Positions 36,916 through 49,420 of a stretch of DNA of 64,000 nucleotides are shown here, piece by piece. The stretch spans positions 352,001-416,000 of the forward strand of contig JAJKFH010000295.1 of assembly GCA_023333565.1 (NCBI GenBank), read 5' to 3'. A model generated the notes under the pieces. That model did not search any database. It was given only the letters and a program-made list of their open reading frames with translations, and had not been told where the DNA came from. The first letter of the stretch is position 1; each line of letters begins with the position of its first letter. Source of the stretch: Puffinus mauretanicus. Lineage: Eukaryota; Chordata; Aves; Procellariiformes; Procellariidae. The position numbers and the translations under genes are program-made.

Positions 36916-39767
36916 GTCCTTTTAACTTGGAGATTTACTATATATCGTTGATCTGTGGTGGTCATCAATTTTAAAAAAATTACATTTGTGAACAGTTACT
37001 ATTAAGTGGCATATGAGCTACCAGATTTCTTTCACATTCTTAGAAAAAGGGAAAATAGAGAGGACTGCATACACTGGTCTCTTTTAAGAAATGATGGTGT
37101 TTTACTGGGGACAAGAGCTCATTTGAATTTAAAAAGAGTGAGTCTGCTGTACTCCTCAAAACAGGTCTCCAAAAATGAGATATTTTTAAATTATCTGAAT
37201 TATTTCTGACCATCATGTCAAAGAAAAAATCACTTTGTCCAGTGTTTGGCCATCTGCAGCGTTTGGGAAACGTACTTCCAAATGTCCATGTAGTGGTCAA
37301 AGAAAGAAAGAAATACCCTTGTGACCCACTGTCCCTGCAAGTCAAAGGAAACATTTCCTAACTTTCCCTAAGTTAATATGGGCACCAGATCACTTGCTAA
37401 ATTCCTTCATAACCCAGAAGAATTACAGAACACACCAAAGGTAGGTCCTTATCTACTCTTCTGGACTTTTCCTGAGCATTACACTCATTACATTGAACTA
37501 CTCCAGGGTCCACTGAGACATATGAGACAATAAAGATGTTTTCCCTTGTCTGGAAATAAAATGGTTGGTGACCTCTGTGCTGCTATCTGCACAACCACCA
37601 ACATATGCTGAGTCCTGTTCTATAGCCTATCAAGCCAAATCACAGCTAGTTCCTTTCACTAGCAATTGAGTGGCTTTTATTTTCATCTTGAAACAGTTGT
37701 AACCATTCCAATTTTTATGCTGTTTTGGTTTTTGCCTTAACTTAACTTATGAAATAAATTCAATGAAGTTCCTTCGGTGTCTAGCTTTTGGGAAAAAAAA
37801 ATCCACCCCCAAAAACTGAAATTAATTTCTTGCCAGCTGCATAGCTGCATTTTCCTCATTTCCCACAGTGTCATTTATGTTAAGTTGTTACTCATGTTTT
37901 TTTACCATTTACTGAAAGTGTATTTGGTGATAGTCTATTACCAACACAACCACCATAGCTTTAAAATCACAGTTTCACAGAAGCTTTTTTTTTGTGTGTG
38001 TGGACTATAAAGGCTCAGAAATCAGGAAGTTAGCAGGCCAATATCAAGTTGAAGGTTGGCAATTCATTTGGGGTAATATTAAATCATGACAAAGCTCAAA
38101 CATAAAGATCAAAGTTCAATTATAGACTATAAAGTAGTTTTAAAAGAGAAGATTTATATATTATTTTTCTAGCATATTAGTGCAGATTCTGTAAATTCTG
38201 AGAATATTTCAATCCTGAGGAACTGAGGACCCCTGCCCTAGCATATAAATTTGAACACAGTTATTCTCGAGATAACAAGGTTAAAATTACAGACTTGGAA
38301 CACGCCTCTTATTTACTATTTCTAGGTTTGCGTGCATGCATGGATACGTATGAACATAAGTGTGCGTATAGACACATATGCATTACACAAAAATACTGTA
38401 TTACACATCATCTCAAAAACGGTTCAAAATGCTTCTAAACCAAAGTTATTTTGTGTAAGCATAAGTGAGATGGAACGAGAAGGACTGATGATCTTCATTA
38501 GAGCTCTCGCTGGAGCATGAAAAGCCCCAGTCACCAGCCCATCGCAATGAATGGAGCCAATGTGCTGTTCCCATTCTGGCTTCTTTTACGCAGAGGACTA
38601 GAAAGCAAATGGGACTGTGATGACAAAAATAACTTTTTGTCATGTAAAGTGTCGTCGCGTCTTCATTTGCAGATCAACATACAACTAACATTTACACCCT
38701 GGTCTGCTACATTCCCTTGTCTGATTATTATCCTCCTACTTCGTATTCTTCTCGGTTGTTAACTACCTACTTTATTTACTACATGGATATTTGCTACATT
38801 CTACAAAGTTTTGTAAGGGTTAAATGACAATCACATAATTTCTAGATCTTCTGATAACAGTGTTGGCAGAACAAAGTACCCCAGGAGATCAAACTGCTAT
38901 TTAATTTTGAAGCCTGTATTCCCAAATTTGGTTACTGTGGAGAAATGTGTCGAGTCTTCTGGCCAAGTGTGTACACATCAGTGAGTAACAGAGCACAGAA
39001 CTGTGTTTAAGTGAACTTACCACCTTAAAATGTATTTACTCATGACTATAATTTACGTGTTAAATTTATTGGAGTTTTGGTTCCAATGTGACATACAATG
39101 TAAAAAATCAATATAGATTTGAGAGCTTTATAGTGCCCCTGGCAAATATGAATAGCACTTGATGAAAAGTGAAGGTTTTCACAGCACCTACAGTGCCACT
39201 GCATTGGAGTAATTAACACCACACGCTTCACAGATATTTATATCAATTCTTCACCAGCACACAGAACAGCTCTTTGTCAGAAACTCGGTACCGAGATGTC
39301 CTGCAAGGCTTTAGACACACTTTTATTACGAGCCCCTATTTTAAGGGATTTACAATTCTGACAGAAGTATTTCCCTATGGGATAAAAGTTAGTATGCATG
39401 TTCTCAGAGCTGGAGGAATTTTTTCTTGTAAAAATTGGTTAACATTTTTTCCCTTAAGAAACGAGCAAATAAATAGTTTTGAGAGGTTTCTGCAACCATT
39501 TAAGTCACCTTAGAAAAATAAATAGATGCATCTTATAATACAAAATTTGGCAAGCTTTTCTTTTTTAATCTGGATGGTTGCATTTTGTGATTTAAAAATA
39601 TTCTAATGTGAGCCTAAAAATTAACATTTAAAAGTGGTCTCTGTAGAAGCACTGCAACTGCATTTTCATAACATTTTAACAGATTAAGGGATAAACTCTG
39701 GTGAAGACAATGAAGGAACCTTATCAAATGAGCATTTCACATAGACTTACCGTAGATTGGAATTAAG

Positions 39768-40087
39768 CCGTGCTAACGAATCCTGCCTCATTTGCATGGT
39801 CAAAATCTAATCCTAATGAAACTTCATGGTAGATAACTAACATGTTTTCTTCATGGTAACACTAGTTTGGTAATAAAACTGTGCTGGATACCAATTCTGA
39901 ATTACTGTGTCACAAATCATGCATCTTCATTATCCATGGAAGAGTATCCCAGGTAGAACCAAGCTATATTTATGAATCAAGAGCTTAATGCAACTGTACC
40001 CAAAACCAAATGCATCTGGCTTTCCTAGAGAGATATATTAGAGGATGGATTTGAGTTATGCTAATGAATCTGGATTTGTTAGCAGGG
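39768..40087. repeat. Imperfect inverted repeat carrying octamer-like motifs
   Basis: The arm at 39768-39797, read on the minus strand, and the arm at 40058-40087, read on the plus strand, match at 24 of 30 positions. Weaker similarity continues outward through cattaggatt-type sequence. The left arm contains ATGCAAAT (minus strand, 39790-39797), the exact octamer bound by POU-domain factors; the right arm has ATGCTAAT (40058-40065). The spacer is about 260 bp of unique sequence. It could be a worn inverted-repeat transposon or a duplicated and inverted regulatory segment. Confidence 0.6.
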
Positions 40088-40337
40088 ATCACATCTGATC
40101 GCTATGTAACACTGCAGGAGATTCATCAGCCACACTTTATTAAACTAAAAAAAACAACCCTTAAATCCAGAAATTAAAAGACCATAAATTACTCCTCTAT
40201 CACTGTAATAACTGAAACAAACAATATGATGCATTCAAATCCCACCCTCAATCCACAGAGTACTTCAAAGAGGCGAAACCCTCCAATGTATTGAGATCAC
40301 ATACTATGGATGTGTAAGGACAGGTCCTGAAAGTTTG

Positions 40338-40364
40338 GTGTGTGAGTGCGCACACCTCACACAC
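40338..40364. repeat. Perfect 9-bp inverted repeat in a TG/CA-rich stretch
   Basis: GTGTGTGAG, a 9-nt loop (tgcgcacac) and CTCACACAC. The loop itself contains the palindrome TGCGCA. Probably a by-product of a mixed TG/CA microsatellite. Confidence 0.7.
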
Positions 40365-42674
40365 ATATATTTATGCATAAATTACATTTTTTAAAAGTTT
40401 CTGTGGCAGTTAGAGGCAAAGCTCATCACTAAGGCACATAATGATTTCATACGATGAAGACTTCCATACAGTAAGCAACGTTGCACTGAACATTTTTGCA
40501 TGTATCTAAAACATAAGAACTTAATTCATAAAATCATCTCCTCCTCTTCAGACACGGGCCCAGCTGGTGGTTAACTCTTGTGGCTGCTTTAGCTTTTGCT
40601 GGCTGGGGTCAATCTCTTGGCTCAGGACAGACAAGTTTAATACACACTAGCAACACCCCTTGCCATCTTTGAGACACCACTGGAAAACTCACACTCCAGA
40701 GATTGACAGGGGCTGCTGGCAAAATGCCTCTTTCTAGTCAATTTGCATGTGCAGTTGTGGGTTTCACACATAATAATTTGGGAGTGCGTAAATTTTTAGA
40801 GCATTATTCCAGAGAATATTTGAAAACACGGCTTTGCTTGATTATTAGTGGTCAGAATGCTACCGCCTTCAAGTTAACTACCAGCTTCTTAGCAATATGC
40901 TTACTCCTTGGATAAACTAACAAACATGTTTTATCAAAGAAACAATTTTTTAAGGATCTGTGAAAGTGGTGGCTGACCAACTTAGCAAGAAATTGGAGTA
41001 CGAAAAAATCACAGATTCAAAGCATTTATTTTTCACTGGCACGTATTTTAAATTGTTAAAAATGTATTTTGTTGGCAAGTTAAAAAAATAATGAGAGAAG
41101 ACAGCAGAAAGTATTCCAACCTACCCTAGAAAACAAATTAGTCAGCACAGCATCTGAAGTTCCTATTTTGGATTCTAAAATATAAAACTATATCAACATT
41201 CTTCTCTTAAAAAGAAATGGAGTTGTGCAGCATGTTGATTTGCAACGTGCATGGTGAGCGCTTGTGTTAACTGGAGGGGCTTCTACCACATGCACACCAA
41301 AGCAGAAAAATTGAAGCAGTAGTCAGATAGTACAGAGATAGATGTAAACATACGTTGTTTTTTTCTTTACAGTTCAGCAGTTTAAGTTTAATGAGATACA
41401 GCAACAAAACCGTATCTAAGAAGTATTTGCCCAATGCACTTATTCATTTAACTGAGAATGAAAAATTCATTTGTAAATTTTTACTTTTCACTCAAAAAAA
41501 GTATATAAGACCAAACACACCTTTAATAAGTCCCTTTTCTTGCAATGTTTTCAAGGAGGGTCTTCGGGAGATGAACTTCTTTAATCTGCTTTTAACTCGG
41601 TTTCTGTCATTTGTGTCAGAGGCACTGTAGTTCAGTCTGAAAACTAAAGGAAATAAAAGAAAAGCTTCGGTGAAATGATAATTTTAAACTAATAGTAGTT
41701 CGCTCAAATATCCTTAGAAAATAATGGCCGTAGCCACCCTAGTAAAATCATGCGGTAGGTCAGCAGTATAGCTGGTTGGATAGTACAAAACGTCTGATTA
41801 ATACTTTTGTGAATAAACATGATGAGTTCACTCTGCTGGTTATTCAGAGAGTTGTATTATTTATTGCCCATAAGTATTTGGATAGCGACCAGTTTACTCA
41901 TGAAATGTTCACGAATCCCACAAGTTTCACATGGATGATTTTTCTACTAAAACTCTGGACTCAAAGTGTGCTATGCACTATTAGCTATACACTACTTGTT
42001 ATGAGAAAGGATGGATGGTTACACCACTAGTGAAGGACTGAATTCTCTTGCCAAGATGGATTAAGCGTTATATATATATATTTAATGCAGTTATAGAAAA
42101 CATGGCTATATGCCATGAAATGTGTGCAAGATGCATTAATTTATGGAAAGAAAAGTATTCCCGTCCTAATGATTATATTTTATTATATTTAGGCATTTAC
42201 GAAACTGAGAAACATTTTGAGCTCAATTTATTCCTGCTCTGTGTCAAAAAGACATAGAACCCAGCTGCAGAAAATCCCCTGGAGGAAGTTTCAAAGGCAT
42301 AAATTTAACTTTTTCTCTGCTGAGGTGCTTACAGGGCACCATCATAGCTATCAAAATAGTATTAGTAGGAAGAAGAAACTCAGCACTCAAGGCTGGACGC
42401 TACAGAAGCAGCAGTGATGCCGTGGGAAGACTTTCTCCAAAGGTTTCCCTGAACACACAGATTTTTAAAGTTTTCTAACAAATCACCTGAGCCTCACCAC
42501 CCTTGAATAACCCTTATCCTGTGTCCTGGGCTCTCTCACCCTGCCCATTCCCCCAAATGCTGAGCAGGAAAATGCGACAGCCAGAGCGGTAGAGCCTTCC
42601 CCGGCAAGGACTTCCAGCTGAGAGAGGGGTGGCTTCTGCTTTTTGAGGAAAGAATAGCTTTCCACCTTCTCTTG

Positions 42675-42710
42675 AAAATAAATAAATAACTAAATAGATA
42701 AATAAATAAA
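42675..42710. repeat. Imperfect (AAAT)n microsatellite
   Basis: AAAT-type units interrupted by ctaaatagat; about 36 bases. Confidence 0.85.
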
Positions 42711-45700
42711 CCAATCCACCAAAACACACTATTCTCCACAAGTTGAACTTGCAGGAGTTGGTCCATTGTCCCTCCGACAGAATTTCTAAATAGTACCCTG
42801 GATAGTTTAGCGGCGGTTACAGAGATGCTCCCTAACCTCCCCATCCAGATTGAATCTCCCCTGTAATGCAGTGATCTTCGTATAGGGAAACCAAGGGAAG
42901 AGAGAGAGAGCAAAAAGAAAACTATCGTCAATGTTATTGGGCTATTTTGTAGCAAGAAGTTTTGCATCAGTTATAAACAGCACCAGAATATTTAAAGGTG
43001 CACAATTATAAAACAATGGCAAGCTAAAATAACTGGTTAAGCAACAGTAACAACCCTGGAATATTGTGGTTTACATTACAAATCTGATTTTAACAGCCAA
43101 ACTTATAAAATGGTTTACGCTTTGCTGTTGTCAAGGGAGAAAAACTTGCCAAATTGTTCATTTTAAGTAAATAGAACATAGCCAATTAAGGAAAGCAATA
43201 TTTAAACACATGCCTATGATGATCAGAGCATAGTTTGCTTCTGATTTCACTACTGATTTTAACAGAAGAGTGCTCCATTTTCCCACAGCACTAAAATGAC
43301 CCCACACATACTTCCACAAACTAGTAATCACACAGGACAAATAAAAGGACACTTTACTGGAAAATACACAGCTTGGTACAATAATCCATCACTTATGAAA
43401 AATAGAATTCACATTTTTTAATGGTAGCATTCTTGGAGTGATGTATCATAGAATATAAAGATTAGCATTCAATTGATGGTTGGTGCTTTTTTAACATTAT
43501 AGTGGAGGACTTTTTGTTCGAAATTGAGCAATCCTTGGCAGGGACAAGCTAAAATTCCAAGTCACTTGGCTGTGCTATAAAAAGAACAACAAATGGATGT
43601 TTCTAATTCTGCATCTTAATGGTACTTTGAAACAGTGAAGTGAATTGTATTTAGTTTGGGGACTCTCTTGTTGCTTAGGGTCATTCTGTCCATAGCAATT
43701 CATATTTAGGTTTGCTTTTTCCTGACTTACAGTGAAGCTTCCCCAGCGCAAATGATGCAGGAATGAAAACATCCCTGAAGTCAATTAAGATGCCTGCCAC
43801 ATTTCCCATTCTGCAGGACTGTGAAGCGGTTTATGCCCCCTTGAACTACATGCTTAGCTCTAAGTATACACCAGATTTGTTAAGATATTTTAACTGAAGT
43901 GAACGTGGTCATACCGTGAATGGTAGGATAGGGGATCTATGACTGGACAGCAGGGTAAAGATCCCTCTGTTTAGAAAGGTACATTAACCCAGCTGGAAGT
44001 TTTATACCTGAAACAGCAATTATGGTGTTAAAACTACATCTAGAAGAAGAAATAATTATTGTCATGGATACTTTTTTATGTTCTATGTTGAACTGTATAG
44101 TGCATAGATAAAAACAGCAGCAAAGCTAATTTTGATGAATTTCTTATTTTATTCTATTAAGCATGTGTGAGTCACCAGAGGGAAACTCCAAGCCTCCCAG
44201 AAATTCAAGGGTTTAGATAGCATGTTCCAAAACCAAGCTTAGCCAGAAATATTCTTGTTGGGATCTCATTTAGAAATATTCCTCCTCTTGCCAAACCATT
44301 CTTCTCGCGATATTCCCCACATTAAAATCATTTTGCTATTATATTTGGAAATACAAAGAGGACCAAATCTTACTTCCAAGACAAAAAAAAAGTAGTTATA
44401 AAACTCAGAAACCACAATAAATATTTTTGGAGTACCTTCCCTTTTAAATTTCAGGTTCTGTATTTGGCCAGAAGAATCCTCCATGAAACAGAGCTGGCAA
44501 ATGTCAAACACATAAAAAAGTGGAAAGCAGTTCCATACGGAAGTAAAATAGGACACTTAAGGCTCTAAGTATAAAATAATAAGAAATAAAATCTACTCCT
44601 TGTTCTACTGTATGTTCCCTGGCATAAACTGCACAGGTGTGTCATTTGATTCATTGTACTGAATAAACTCGTATCTTCAATTTCTGAAGATACTCGCACT
44701 GACAAATCCACATAAATGCTTCAAAACCAACACAGAACAGAAGGATAATCCCCCTCCCTTTGCACAGACTCTTCAATTAAGTATTTCTTATACTGCACTA
44801 GGACTTTCTGAGACAGAAAAAGGAAACACATGCTTGCTCTTGTTGTGCCAGGGCCTTTTAGAGTACATGTAGAGGGGAACCCAACAGAATCCAATGTTAT
44901 GCTAAATTTCTTCTGCTAGTGCAAGTGGCTGCAAGGACACGTCAATCCAGCAGCAAAAATGTAACCTGAATACTGGCTGACTTTCACATTTGGCTGGAAA
45001 TAAAGTTGGATTCTCAGATCTAGAAAAACATTTCTGATGACTTTGGTCACTTTATTAGGTCTCTATTTATTCCACAGGTGGAAAAGGTATTAATGGACAC
45101 ATGAAAAAAATGGCAAGATCTTTTCCTCAGACAATTTGCTCTACAATTAAGCTATGTTAAATCACAACAGCTTATCACATTAGGGAAGTGTAATACAGAC
45201 TGGGTACAAAAAGAAAATAGTATAAATACATCATCAGGCATAAAAGAAAGAACACATCTTTGGCCTTTAATGTCGGATAGCACTGTAATAACATCAGCTG
45301 AATTAGGAAGGATGACTATAGACTAAATTCTCTGCAAAAAAAAATTGCACTAAGAAAAAACTGACCTATCTTTCTTGGGGCTTATATAAATCCTCTGAAT
45401 ACTTACTCAGTGCCACAACATTCCTATTAACATATAAAAACCAGGAGTATCATGCAAAATAAAGTCTGTACAAGAGCTTTTACACAAGAAGACAGGTGGA
45501 AGGAAAGAATTAATGTGTTATCTCCAAATCACACAGTTCTGCAGAAATAGTACCATCAGAAGTCAATGGAAGTTTTGAGATGTACAGATGAAGAATTGCT
45601 TGCTATAATTTAATGCACTGAATTGTATATATGGTGCAATGAGAGTAAACATAGTATAATTTAAGCAGGATTAAGCAGTAGCTAACATATTTACAAGGTG

Positions 45701-48120
45701 AAGTTACAAAAGCATTTCTCCAGGGTTTTGGCATGACCACAACTAAAAGAACCAGGCAAGGCTCTAAACTTTTCAGGGCAAGGATGAAAATTTTTATGTG
45801 ATTACTTTCTGTGAATTTAGTCATGTACCTAGACAATATATTTCTAGCAGACTGTTTTTCCTGGGTGTGAAGTTCTGGGTAGAGCCTGAATGATTCAGAA
45901 AGTAAAATGTTTTAATATGTTCTAAACAGCTCCATATTTTATTGGCAAGATTTTGTAGCTCCATATAACATGATCTCACATTCCTTCCAATGACTTTTAT
46001 TTCACTCTTAATTTACAAAACATTTATACATAATCCCAAGGGTTTACCTATGATTAATTCCTGCCAGGTACAGTATATTTGAACACTTCTAACGTGTTGA
46101 AAGCATTGGTTTTTGAAGAACTATCCATTAATGACTTTCTGAACTGTGACAATGGATATTGACAATGCTTGTCAGAGTAAAGCACTATTGATTGTCTCAC
46201 ATCATGTGTATAGCAAAACCAATTTCGTCCAAGTACCTCTTCCTAACTGAAATACATTATTATGGTGCCTATCTGCTTATTACAACACCCAAAATTATCG
46301 TATGTAATTCATTTGGATGGAAAGGGCTCATACAGAATGAAGAGCAGCAATGGGAGTAGATAAGGCATTAAGAGATTCAAATAGCTTTATATTAGTACCT
46401 TCTCTTCCATTAGCCTTGTTCTGCAGGAAAGAAACCACAACTAGTCTGGACCATGCAAATTTTTTTTAATATCCTTGAGGACTTCAAAATTTTGGAAAGT
46501 TCTTAGAAATGGACATGACTTGTAGTATAACGATAACACCCATAAACTGAGATTTAATAATTCTTTTCCCAAGGAATACTAAAAGTGGCAAGCTTGACCA
46601 TTCAAAATACAGAATCCACTGATCAAAATCCTAGTTGCAACTTTCTTAAAATACATATGAACAGATCCATGAACTTAATGGTTATCTCTGATGTCTTAAA
46701 CTAATCATTTTCTTAAGTGCTTTACAGACTCATATCCAGAGTTCTCAGCAGCATCTTGCAGGACTGAATCAAAGCTGAGATGGCAAAGGGGAGGTAGAAG
46801 TAGGTCTCTATGACTTTGGATAATGAAAGTGCCAGTCTAACAGCAGAACTATCACATATGTGCGAAAAAATTAATTTAAAAGCATTAATTAGTTAATTAA
46901 TTGATTTCAAGCAATGGGAATGCTTAATTGCTGAGTGTCTCATCCTTCTGAAGAAATATATCTTAACATGCAGAGGCGTATGACTATGCCTACATTCCAG
47001 GAGACACTGTAATTTAGGAATATATAATGACTCATGACTTTAAGTTTTATTGGATTTCATTGGAACTCAGAATTCAACATTTCTTCAGATTTTTTTGGCC
47101 GGCAGTGGATGTGAAAGTACTGCTAGTCTTTTAAGGAAGGAGCAGCACGCATTATCACCTGTCTAAATGGTCAGTTTTTCAACAAGCACCAAAGGTTTGA
47201 GAGTGACAAAACCAAGTCCCTGCCTCCTTCCTTTCCTTTGTGATGCTCTGAGATGGAGTCAATAAAGTCTGCTCACTAAGGGGAAAGAATTCACTTCACC
47301 TACTTTATCGAGCTAAAGACTTTTGTCAGTCATCCTATTTTATTCTTTAGTGAAATCCCTGGGCAGGTCTCATGAGTTATCCCCACACTATAATTACTAT
47401 ATCTTTTTTGCAAAAATGTAAAATGAAAGACGGAAACATGGTCTGCTTAAAGGCATTACACAAAAGATTGGTGGGGAAAATGCAGGAATCAGGCATTACC
47501 CCTAATCCCTACATTTATGATAAGCTTTAAAATTAGAGGTTTTATGACTACAGAGCATAGACCCAAGAACTGCAGCATCAGGTAACAAAATGGGTATCGC
47601 TGGCCAGGAGATGTTAGGAAGATTTTGTTTACATGGGCACCAAAGGACCTGAAGTCATTCAGGCTTATGGTCTTAAAAAAGATATTTGCCACAGCAAGTA
47701 TATCTGCATTTATAAATGTTTATGAAGCAAGCTTAGAAATAAACAATAGGAAAAAGAAAACAGTGATTATATGGCACAAATAATTTTTCTGTAATATGAC
47801 AGCCTAACAACTTAAGTGCTCAGTAGTGTCATTACACTTTGTGAAATTTGTGTGCATTAGCAGCAAAGATTCAATAAAATGACTATATAATTCATATTTT
47901 GCATCATGCTCTGATGCATATAAAATTTTTTAAAATTTTGTCCCCCACTACTAATAAATGGAAATAAATGAGTAGTGTGTTAAATATCACTACACACTTA
48001 CATTGTGAAACAAACTGGCACTCCCCACACAGCTTTTCTTAGTAGCATTTGTACCATAAATATTTAGAAAAGTAAAGCAATATTTCTGAGTATGTATTGG
48101 TTTTATAAAGGAAGCTCATA

Positions 48121-49090
48121 CCAAACTAACCTGATATCTTTCTTTAATAAAATAAATGTTGTTTTTTTTTTTTAGAAAAGGAAAATGCAATAGAACAAAT
48201 CTATCTGGACTTCAGTTGTGTATTTGGTATGATGCCAAATGGGAAATTATTAGTTAAACTAGAGAAGACAGAGAGAACTAAAACAATAACTGTGAAGTGA
48301 CTAAATAAGGTATTAAGATGAGCTTTGCTGAAAGGAGAACTACTGTCTTGAAGGAAAGTTACCAGTGCAAGTCCTTAAATATTCTTGGAACCGATCTTTG
48401 TGTTTTCGTTAATGACTTGAACAGAAAGAGTAGGAGCATTCAAAAAATACTTGTTGGTGACTCAAGGCTGGGAAGCATCATCAGTTCAGACAAGAATGGG
48501 GATATCAGACAAAACCTTAGTGACTTTGAGACTGGAAGCTGGAGAAACCAGATTAGACCTAATACTACCCAATGCATGGTCAGAGAAGGATTAATACAAA
48601 ATACTTTTCTCTTATGAGTGTGAAATCTTGGACACTTGTGTGTGTGAGATGGGAATTTATGCGAGGAAAAATGCAGGCAGCAGCCGTGAGAAGTACCAGG
48701 AGAACGGGCTGCTGAGCTTTCGAAAGCAGACGGGGAGCTTGGCATGTTTGGCCAGCCAGAAAATGGCTGAGAAAGGCTGTGATTGTTCTCTATGAATTTG
48801 CTGGTGGGGGTAGGAAAAGGAGCAGGAGACGAGAAGAGGACAGCAGGGAGGGAGAAGAGCTGTTTAAACTGAAGAACAATGTTGGCACAAGAATAAATGA
48901 GTATAAACTGGCCATAATACGAAGTTCTAAAACACCCTTTCAAAGAAGTCGTGGTGGCAAATAAAACTAAAAGAATTTAAGATGAAGCTTAATAAATTTG
49001 TGAAAGGGGACACAGAACACAGTACCTTGTGACAGGAGGGACTGGACTAGATCATCCAGGACACGCCAAGCCTTTCTTTCCACAATTTTT
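48121..49090 (+). mobile_element. CR1/L3-type LINE fossil with recognisable 3' end
   Basis: Second CR1/L3-clade LINE fragment on the plus strand. It begins with a stretch like caaactaacctgatatcttt and continues with the segment before the RT catalytic box (tatctggacttcag, then gggaaattattagttaaact). A broken frame at 48318-48617 includes FVNDLNRKSRSIQKILVGDS and RLGSIISSDKNGDI, which corresponds to the RT stretch carrying the F-A-D-D box; here the box has decayed to V-G-D-S, so it is dead. The C-terminal and 3' untranslated part follows, with ggactggactagatcatcc near 49040, the typical CR1-clade 3' tail context. No ATTCTATG-type terminal repeats are preserved. Multiple stops; age is high. Confidence 0.8.
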
Positions 49091-49280
49091 TTGGTATTGT
49101 CACAATATTAGAAATGCTATTATACACACTTAACTTGAATATAAAAAACCACAATGCCAGAAATCAATGAGTTTGTTTTATTCATACAGTATGACCAGTT
49201 TAGGTTCATCTAATGTAAAACATGTGGGACTTGGATGAAATCTGCTGCAGTACACAGTCAGACTAGTCAGGCTCTCGGAA

Positions 49281-49420
49281 GAGAGAGTACAGCGTGCTTA
49301 GGAAGGGGAAACTGGTCGCTTCGAGTCCGCGTCAGGGATCAGGACTCTTGACACAGTCTCTTTGCAAAAAGCTGCAGTCTTTTATCCTCGTTGCACTGGG
49401 GAGGGCAATTTTGTATGAGC
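49281..49420. other. Possible LTR-like or other repeat fragment
   Basis: Directly beyond the LINE fossil lies a compositionally distinct stretch with several CpG (tcgcttcgagtccgcgtcag) followed by gcagtcttttatcctcgttg. The layout recalls the U3/R part of some avian retroviral LTRs, but I cannot place TG...CA ends, a poly(A) signal or a target-site duplication, so this is only a suggestion. Confidence 0.2.

Noticed and set aside
39751..39810. Possible exon ending at CTACG, gtaagt on the minus strand
   Set aside because: All three frames meet a stop; the segment is better explained as one arm of the inverted repeat.
42536..42967. Minus-strand open frame of 143 codons
   Set aside because: Runs through an AAAT microsatellite (the FIYLFSYLFIF stretch) and has no recognisable domain.
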